The notes under the pieces: generated by a model
The model's database searches: none
Told to the model about the DNA's origin: nothing
Seen by the model: only the letters and a program-made list of their open reading frames with translations
Program-made: the position numbers and the translations under genes
In this document: piece after piece, positions 57,501-64,000 of the stretch
Layout of the letters: each line of letters begins with the position of its first letter
How positions within the stretch are numbered: the first letter of the stretch is position 1
From: Jaltomata sinuosa
Taxonomy: Eukaryota > Streptophyta > Magnoliopsida > Solanales > Solanaceae
Reading direction: 5' to 3'
NCBI GenBank assembly: GCA_003996215.1
Contig: QJPP01000818.1
Coordinates: 248,001-312,000 of the forward strand
Length of the DNA: 64,000 nucleotides

Positions 57501-58465
57501 TTAAGCAATACATACCAATATGCTTCTTGAACAAGTAGTTTTTCAGATGAAAGAGCATTTGTATTAAGATTATAACTTATATTGTGTATGTGATACCTAT
57601 TCTATAAAGAAATGATGTTTTATAGGTCATAGGTTCATGATATATGAGCATCAAAGATTTAACTTCATGGATTACGCATCTATGTGCCACACATCTTGTA
57701 GTATCTTTGTTCAAATTATGTAAGTCTAATGAATTGTAGTTTAACATGCTAAATTAATTCGATGTATGCTTAATGAAATAGAGGTAATGAGTTCATAAGT
57801 TATTTCTATGATATGATAAGATTATGTGTTTGAATGACACGATTAAGATTTCTCATATGTTGGAAGTTTTCATGTCCTAAAAGCTTGTGTGCTAAGTAAA
57901 TTTATTTTTCGTTTCTCTTATTAGAATGCATTGTGTGACCAACTTTGCGTCATGGTATTTGACTACTTGTTACATGGTTAATCGTTATTAGCACACATTA
58001 TACCATATAACACCCTATTATTTAGATTACATGTCCATATAAGTTCCACTACTCAAATGGCATATGCATGTTAGGACTTACATGTTTAAAAGCTAAAGTA
58101 CTTTAATAGATTAGATGATTACATTTCCTTGTGCTCAGAGATTTATGTGTTATGAATCCTATATGAGTTTTTGTTCAAACACTACATGCCATTATGAGTA
58201 TACCACTCTAGTGGATAGATAAGGATAACTTGCCCTTTTGAGTTGCAAGAAGTTTTATACACTACGTGGAAGTATTGGTAGAATTTTTATTAGACACTGT
58301 CTTGTAAATACATTGAATATCTCCCCGTGAGGCACATAGGTTGGATTCTTCTGTGTTTCACATTTTTGGAGTCCATTTTTATAGAGGAAATTCTACCAAA
58401 ATTTTTGGCAAATCATTATTACTTACTCCCAAAAGTAATACCTTAATTCGAGGACGAATGCTCCT
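54514..58465 (+). other. Interior of element C, no coding seen
   Basis: Four kilobases of AT-rich DNA with no open frame above about 67 codons and no Gag, protease, RT, RNase H or integrase motif that I can find on either strand. Short words such as CATGTTATATG, TATATGCTACAT and TTATGTGCT recur around 56040-56610. The last 30 bases (AATTCGAGGACGAATGCTCC) match the block that follows pol in plant chromoviruses, so the interior may have been derived from one by loss of its genes. Confidence 0.7.
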
Positions 58466-58478
58466 AAGGGAGGAAGGA
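58446..58478 (+). other. Inverted repeat and polypurine tract of element C
   Basis: ATTCG, loop AGGA, CGAAT (58446-58459), then CTCCT and the purine run AAGGGAGGAAGGA (58466-58478) immediately before the LTR edge TGTAACAC. The purine run is the expected primer for plus-strand DNA synthesis. Confidence 0.8.
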
Positions 58479-59507
58479 TGTAACACTCTGTATTTTTTAA
58501 AATGTAAGCAGGATTAGTATGTTAAACTCAATTCTTTCACAATGGGATGGACCGTAAGTTAATCAGTTTGAGCCTGACAAGTTAAGAAAGTGTCGTGAAG
58601 GTTGGAGGTTAAGCTAATAAAAAATGTGATAAACTGTTCAATAGGGGTAATAGTAGGAGTATTGAGTATGATAAGGAAAGGTGTTTTATGAGGTATTCGA
58701 ATCATAAAATGATTTTATGTTAAGTTTTTAAGTCAAGCAAGTTGTAAAACAAAAGTCGGCAAAAATTATCGCAAGTTACTTTCATTAGTTCTCTGAAATT
58801 TGGGTTAGATGTCACGGAGCTTTTCTCTTAATATACTTGGAGTTATGGGGTGATACACCCACCAAATTGAAGGTATATGAGTCTAGTTTCCAATGCACTA
58901 AACCGTTTGATGATACAACTTTGTAGTAGAGAGATATTCACATTTTTGTGAGACTGCACAAGCAGGCAGGTCGAGGTGGGCCCCTAAGCCGGTGGAAATT
59001 TCAAGCGGATATATACAACATTTTCAGTTCATTTTAACTCATGTTTTTCGCCCAAATAAGAACCAAAACATTCCCAAATACTCTCTGAGGGTTCCCCTAC
59101 CATCTAATCCATAATCTATATGATTTCAACGTGATTTACCCTTCAGAAAGTTCGTAGAGATTGTGTTACTTCTTTCTCCTCTTTGGTTGTGATTTGAAGG
59201 ATTCTTCAAGGTGATGGAGTATCATTTTTAGGTGGCGTTTCTTCTGTTTGGAGGTAATAATTCTCACCCTTCATTTTATTGAGTGAATAAAAGTAATAGC
59301 TAAGCTATGTAAGCGAGAACACACGAATAGACGATCGGAAAATCGTATTTAGATTGGTTATGTGATGTTGGGCTGTTTTGAAGTATTTTCCTGATGTTGT
59401 TATTGCTGGAATTTTGGGAAATGATCTGTATAGTATATGGTTGTGGTTGATATTCAACTGGGAGAAAATAAGGAGTATAGATGAGTGTTGAATTGTAAGA
59501 CAAGTTA

Positions 59508-59573
59508 GTGTAACGTTAGTTCAATTGTGGTATTGTTATAGTGTAACGTTAGTTCAATTGTGGTATTGTTATT
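59508..59573. repeat. 33-bp tandem duplication
   Basis: GTGTAACGTTAGTTCAATTG at 59508 and 59541, two essentially identical copies. The equivalent part of the left LTR is deleted, so its age cannot be judged. Confidence 0.9.
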
Positions 59574-59817
59574 TTCAAATAGTTTCTTCTTGATTTAAGG
59601 TCTCGTGATTGAGGAAACTATTTGTTATATGAGGAGAGAAGTTAAAATACTATAAATTCCATCAAGTTTAAGTTAAGTTTCTTCCCTATTAAACCCTTAT
59701 TATTTATGAGGAGAAAAACATGATTTTAGACATAATTATTGTACAAATTCACAGGACGGTGATCGGAAGCCATGAGTTCGAGTTATTATGGTTATGTTGA
59801 ACTATTATAGGACTCTA

Positions 59818-59875
59818 TTATATATATATATATAATATTATATAATTATATATATGTGTGTGTGTGTGTGTGTGT
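59818..59875. repeat. (TA)n and (TG)n microsatellites
   Basis: A TA run (59818-59834), an AT-rich spacer and about ten TG units (59855-59875). It is a compound simple repeat in the LTR. Confidence 0.9.
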
Positions 59876-60994
59876 CTGGATTTAAAGGTTTGAAGACTCA
59901 TGGTTGGGGTTTGGTTGTGGCTGTTTTGGGGTTGGAAAGGAGGGGTGTGGCAATACAACGAGTTTTCTATTGTTGTATAGGCATACTCTCAGTTTTGTTT
60001 GGGTGGACTATTTCATAGGCCTCCAATTGTCAATAGCTGCTAGAAAAAAACTGTTCTCTATGTCTTTAATTTGTGGTTGTAATTGGGAGAAGAAAGTGTA
60101 ATGGGACATACGTTTAAAAAGAGTTCGACGAGCTAATCACTTTCTTAGTAGTCTATAAATTGTTGATTTGACCCTGGCATCTTAATGTTCTATTTGTAAT
60201 GGTTGTGTCACTTGATTTTATGGAGATTACATACTGTAAGGAAGTGTTACATTCCATATTAATATCGCAAGACCCAGAATCGAGGTATGTTAAGACTTCT
60301 CTATTTCTATCGGCATGAATCTAGAAATAGAACTCTAAATTTTCAAAGGAAGGAATTTGAGTATTGCATTGTCAGGAAGTGTTTTGGTGACTAAACAAGT
60401 CTTAAGAAACTAAACGATACATTATGATGAGTCAAGTCTCTTTCTTACAAAAATATGATTTCAAAATAGAAATGCAAGTTATTCTTTCATCGAGTTTTCC
60501 TTTCCATTGTGATCTCTAATCAAGCTTTAGAAGGTAAAAAGTGAAGGTTAGCGAGTCAAATCCATATTAATATTTAGATAGTAAGCTGAGTCCCAATGAG
60601 TATATGAGAATAATGATTAGTTTGTCGAGCCTAAGGAAGTAATCTAACGAAAACTTCATAATCAACGAAAGTAACTTCAAAAGCCAATCTCGATAATATG
60701 CTTATTATGTGTGAGTTGCGTGTGTTAGTGTGTGCTGAGGCACTACTGCCATATTGAGGCTATTATATTTAATGTGTGCCGAGGCGCTACTGCTATATTG
60801 AGGCTATTAAATACATAGATGGCGCCAAGGCACTACTACCATATTGAGACATTTATATATAGTGTGCATCGAGGTGCTACTGCCATATTGTGGCTATTAT
60901 ATACATGCGTGCACCGAGGCGCTACTTCCATATTGAGGCTATTATATATAGTGTGAGCCAAGACACTACTGCCATATTGAGGCTATTATATATA

Positions 60995-62047
60995 GAGATA
61001 ATGCATAAGTACCACCCTAAACTATTGGTGAAATCCCAGTGACACACCTTAACTATACAGGGGTCCTATAACCCTCCTAAAGATTTTTTTTTCTGTATTT
61101 CTTTGCATCTGATATGCTAACGTGGAGTCATAACCCTATCCAATTAGTTGGGATGATATACACGCGCTGCCACGTGTATAAATGGATTTTTTTCAAATTT
61201 TTAAAAATATTTTTCCATTTTTATTTTTTTAATAAAAGTCTTCTTCTTATTTTCTTCGCCTTGTATTTATAATAAGTCAATACACGTATTTTTTTTTATT
61301 TGTCTTGTATTTAAAATTTTCTAAAAGAATGTATTTTTTTATATTTTTCTTTGCCTTGTATTTTAACTTTGCTCAAATACACGAAATTGTTTTATTTTTT
61401 TTACCTTCTTTCATTTTTTTCTATTACTTTTATTTATTCTTTTTATTTTCTTTGTCTTTCCTTTGGATTTAATTCCAAATGCCTTGTAATTAAATATGTT
61501 AATTTTGAACAAATACCAAAAAATAAAAGAAATTAAACTTTTAAAAATGAAAAAAATAAAGGTCACTTTTTAAAACAATCATTTTTTTTAAATGTATACG
61601 TATTTTTCCAATTAAGTAAAAATTAAAAGACAAGAAATTAATGAAAGAAAAAAAGAAAATAAAAGTGAGGAGGGAAATAAATTTTACAGAAAGAAAGGAA
61701 AATAATTAAATATGTATAAGTTTTAATGGTACTAATTATGTGTACCAACTAATTGTAAGATGTCCAATTAATATGTATAAGTTTTAATGGTACTAATTAT
61801 GTGTACCAACTAATTGTAAGATGTCCAATTAAAAAAGGACATGTGTCCTATATAATCATATTTTTTTTATGTTTTCGCCTCTCACTTGCTTTTAAGAGAG
61901 TGAACACTGTCTCTGTGTCACCTCAACACTAAAGGGTGTATTTATTACACTTTAAAATAGTTTAAGGGGGTAATAGGACCCATATATAGTTAAGATGTAT
62001 TGCTGAGATTTCACCTATAGTTTAGGGTGGTACTTATGCATTATCTC
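60995..62047. mobile_element. Mutator-like MITE, 1053 bp
   Basis: The ends start GAGATAATGCATAAGTACCA on both strands. The inverted repeats run about 85 bp, the first 31 perfect and the rest with about a dozen mismatches. It is flanked by TTATATATA on both sides (60986-60994, 62048-62056), a perfect 9-bp duplication, which is the length typical of Mutator-like transposases. The interior is AT-rich with no transposase gene. The open frame 61351-61536 is T-rich and unrecognised. The flank is itself AT-rich, but the 9/9 match is at the exact inverted-repeat edges. Confidence 0.88.
61711..61831. repeat. 61-bp tandem duplication inside the MITE
   Basis: TATGTATAAGTTTTAATGGT starts at 61711 and again at 61772. 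The two copies are identical as far as I can see, including GTGTACCAACTAATTGTAAG, so the duplication is recent compared with the MITE's inverted repeats. Confidence 0.92.
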
Positions 62048-62778
62048 TTATATATATAGTGTGCATCGAGGCGCCACTCCATATTGAGGCTATTATATAC
62101 AGAGTGTGCATTGAGGTGCAATTTCCCTTATAGTGGCTAACATTATATAGTGTGCGCCTAGGCGCAATGGTAAATCAGTGTGCGTTACAAAGCATGTGTT
62201 GCAGCGGGATTAAGGCGTGTGTTATTATCTAAATATAATAAAGAAGATTTGAACTCAAAGAGTCCTACCAATTACAGTTTACAGGTTTCATACTATATCT
62301 CATTCTGATTTACTATTTGCAGCTTAATCATATATTTCTACCTTACATACCAGTACATATTTTTCGTACTGACATCCCCATTGCCTAGGGGGTGCTGCAT
62401 TCATGCCTGTAGGTCCTTATAGAAACCCAAACAAACCTTTTCAATTGGAGCTGAAGTGTTCAACCATTTTGGTAAGCTCCATTTTTTCCTGGAGCTGACG
62501 AGTTAGAGGTCCAGTTTGTATTGTGAGTATGTGTGTAGCAAATGGGTAGGTCAGGGCCCTATCCCGACTATATGGAAGTCTGATTACTCTTAGAGACGTG
62601 TAGACACTTATTGAGTTGTTAGTATGTTGTTTATGGCCTTGTTGGCCTTCTATTTACCCATTGTACAGTTTATAGTTTTGTCGGTCCAACTACTATGAAG
62701 ATTATTTGAGTTTCACTAGCTCATCAATCAAGTAAGGCACGAGGTGCCAATCTTGCCTCTCAAGGTTGGGGCGTGACA

Positions 62779-62783
62779 TTATG
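62779..62783. other. Target site duplication of element C, right copy (TTATG)
   Basis: Identical to 42074-42078, directly after the LTR end at 62778. Confidence 0.92.
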
Positions 62784-64000
62784 CAACCCATTTGCACCAC
62801 AAATGGTAAAAACACCCCTGTTAGCCGAGTTACTTACAAAATTGTTTGCCATTTTGGCACTACCTTTAGGGGAAATGTGCACTACTCCATACTCCATGAA
62901 GTTGTTCTTGGTACATATCTCTTTCCCAAATTTAGCATAATCGAGCATTTGAGTGAGGGCATCTTTCAGTTGAACATTGATCGAAACTTTCTTCAGCATA
63001 GACTTAAACCCTGTAGATTGCTCTTCTTCTTTCCCTTATGCCAGGCATTGTGGGAAAGGAGGAGGAAATTTAGGAAAGGGATTGAAAACCTTGGGAATCT
63101 TATTTCTTCAGTATTGGTTTTCCTCAAAACCATTATTGATGACCCCATTTCCCCTAGGCTTGTTTATGGCATAAATCTTGTCAATCGTATAGCTTGATTG
63201 GGTATCTTCAAAACCAACATCCTTACCTCTTTTGTCTTCCTCATACTCAACTTGAGAGGTGAGCCAATTCATTCTTTCTTCAAGGAGTTTGATGGCGATA
63301 GTGTGAGACCTTATAGATTGAGCAAGGGTCGCAAGTTCACATCTTAGCTTGCGGACTCCCATATTAGTTGATTCCACTTTTTTTAATACCGTCTTAAGCA
63401 TGATTTCTACTCTTGATGTGACGGTTCCATGGTTTCAACCTTGATACCCATGCTCTTGTCTCAAGGAGCTTTGGCTCACTCACTGAAGATTTACATGGGA
63501 ACGCATATCATGATTTTCAATACTTGAAGCTTCTTTATCATCAAGGGAATAGATTACATCATCCACCAACTCTTCGGCTCCATAAATGTTAATGGCATGT
63601 AAACTCTCCACCTTGTGTTTGATGATGTGCTTAGTCATAAATTCGAGGAGAGTGTTGATGGTTGTTAGCTCTATATCCCTTAGTGCATAATTTTTCTTCC
63701 ACTCATAAAGCATATTAGTAAAGGTAGCACCCATTTCCCCCTCAACTACCCAACCAGTCCAATCACGATTTGTTTTAGCCACCCTCTCACGTAATACCTT
63801 AGCGAACTCGAATGTTTGGTCTATTAAAGTTCCTTTAGCAAAAGTGTTGATAATGGTCTTGTTTACGAGGTCTAATGAATGGTAGAAGTGTCAGAGGAGG
63901 ATGTAATCCATAAGGCCATGGGCCGGGCATTTTTCCACCTTTCTCTTGAATCTTGCCCATGTATCATGGGGAGGTTCTCCATAAAGTTGTTCAAACTTAG
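62784..64000 (-). pseudogene. gag: gag to protease start of the Athila-type element
   Basis: The far side of the interrupted Athila element. From the window edge inwards on the minus strand: KFEQLYGEPPHDTWARFKRK and KCPAHGLMDYILL, then KGTLIDQTFEFAKVL (64000 to about 63790), which follow the Athila Gag core layout; an open stretch 63782-63480 with NRDWTGWV and a charged linker; 63401-63108, a heptad-rich segment likely to form a coiled coil (MLKTVLKKVES, LLEERMNWLTSQVEYEE); and 62999-62784 with KKVSINVQLKDALTQMLDYAKFGK, the conserved lead into the protease. The frame then meets element C; the protease itself is at 42078-41615. No zinc knuckle is seen. The start codon is outside the window. 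Confidence 0.8.

Larger units (their letters stand above)
60727..62170. repeat. 45-48 bp tandem array in element C right LTR, split by a MITE
   Basis: Six units (60727-60990), then the MITE, then three units (62060-62170), nine in all, equal to the left LTR array at 53505-53890. Units again start with GTGCRCCGAGGCGC-like words followed by CTACTGCCATATTGAGGC. Confidence 0.9.
42079..62778 (+). mobile_element. LTR element C, non-coding, nested in the Athila element
   Basis: A plus-strand LTR retrotransposon of 20.7 kb including later insertions. It has LTR edges TGTAACAC and GCGTGACA, an iMet-type primer site (54502-54513), a polypurine tract (58466-58478) and a perfect TTATG target duplication. 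The left LTR is 42079-42531 plus 53199-54497, split by E5; the right LTR is 58479-62778, carrying a MITE. The 4.0-kb interior shows no gag or pol. Long LTRs with a non-coding interior fit the definition of a large retrotransposon derivative (LARD), moved by proteins of a relative; total decay of old genes is the alternative. Confidence 0.88.
58479..62778 (+). repeat. 3' LTR of element C
   Basis: 4.3 kb including a 1053-bp MITE (60995-62047), so 3.25 kb of LTR proper. From TGTAACACTCTG to GGTTGGGGCGTGACA. It includes a 33-bp duplication (59508-59573), TA and TG runs (59818-59875) and the 45-48 bp array. The open frame 59904-60101 is not recognised. Confidence 0.9.

Noticed and set aside
59904..60101. 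65-codon plus-strand frame with Gly/Cys-rich start
   Set aside because: It is in the right LTR of element C, in the part missing from the left LTR, and shows no known domain.
62766..63197. 143-codon plus-strand frame at the end of element C
   Set aside because: It is the antisense shadow of the Athila gag-protease frame on the minus strand, which has clear family motifs.
1..64000. tRNA or rRNA genes
   Set aside because: The only tRNA-like matches are the 12-base primer sites; no cloverleaf-length match was found.

Overview
The window is repeat-filled nuclear DNA of a flowering plant. It holds stacked Ty3/gypsy LTR retrotransposons, two small DNA transposons and one decayed plant gene fragment; I see no intact host gene. 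A eudicot is certain enough from the plant-only class III peroxidase remnant, the chromodomain (Tekay/Del-like) and Athila-like retroelements, and the low GC content. A solanaceous genome is my guess from the style of the repeats and is not proven.

Layout. (1) 1-14638: the gag end and 5' LTR of a minus-strand chromovirus (called A0), split by a complete chromovirus B1 (3180-13464) that is bounded by a perfect 5-bp target duplication TTCCC. (2) 14639-17696: AT-rich non-LTR DNA with a class III peroxidase pseudogene (15237-15663), a (CTT)32 microsatellite, minisatellites, a degenerate satellite-like array and a hAT-type MITE (16514-16958). (3) 17697-36318: an LTR-internal-LTR-internal-LTR composite of two chromoviruses, E2 (decayed) and E3 (better preserved). 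The middle LTR (24464-28189) begins like family A and ends like family B, so it looks like a recombinant. (4) 36319-42078 and 62779-64000: a minus-strand Athila-type element, cut in two by a 20.7-kb insertion. (5) 42079-62778: that insertion, a plus-strand LTR element C with 4.3-kb LTRs and an essentially non-coding interior, bounded by a perfect TTATG duplication. Its left LTR carries a further chromovirus E5 (42532-53198), and its right LTR carries a Mutator-like MITE (60995-62047) with a perfect 9-bp duplication.

Relative order that can be read from the nesting: Athila, then C, then E5 (with a later deletion at its left edge); the Mutator-like MITE also arrived after C. A0 came before B1. 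All gag-pol genes are broken by stops and frameshifts, so none of these elements can be autonomous now. Five of the six LTR elements are transcribed on the minus strand. Retroelement proteins recognised are Gag with CCHC knuckle, aspartic protease, reverse transcriptase with F-I/M-DD, RNase H, and integrase with GPY/F and chromodomain-like tail.

The most unusual signals are: a variable short-repeat slot about 640-720 bp from the outer end of chromovirus LTRs, filled by unrelated palindrome-rich repeats in each copy; the hybrid LTR; a small inverted repeat kept between pol and the 3' LTR in unrelated elements; and tandem arrays inside every LTR family. No wholly new functional system is evident.
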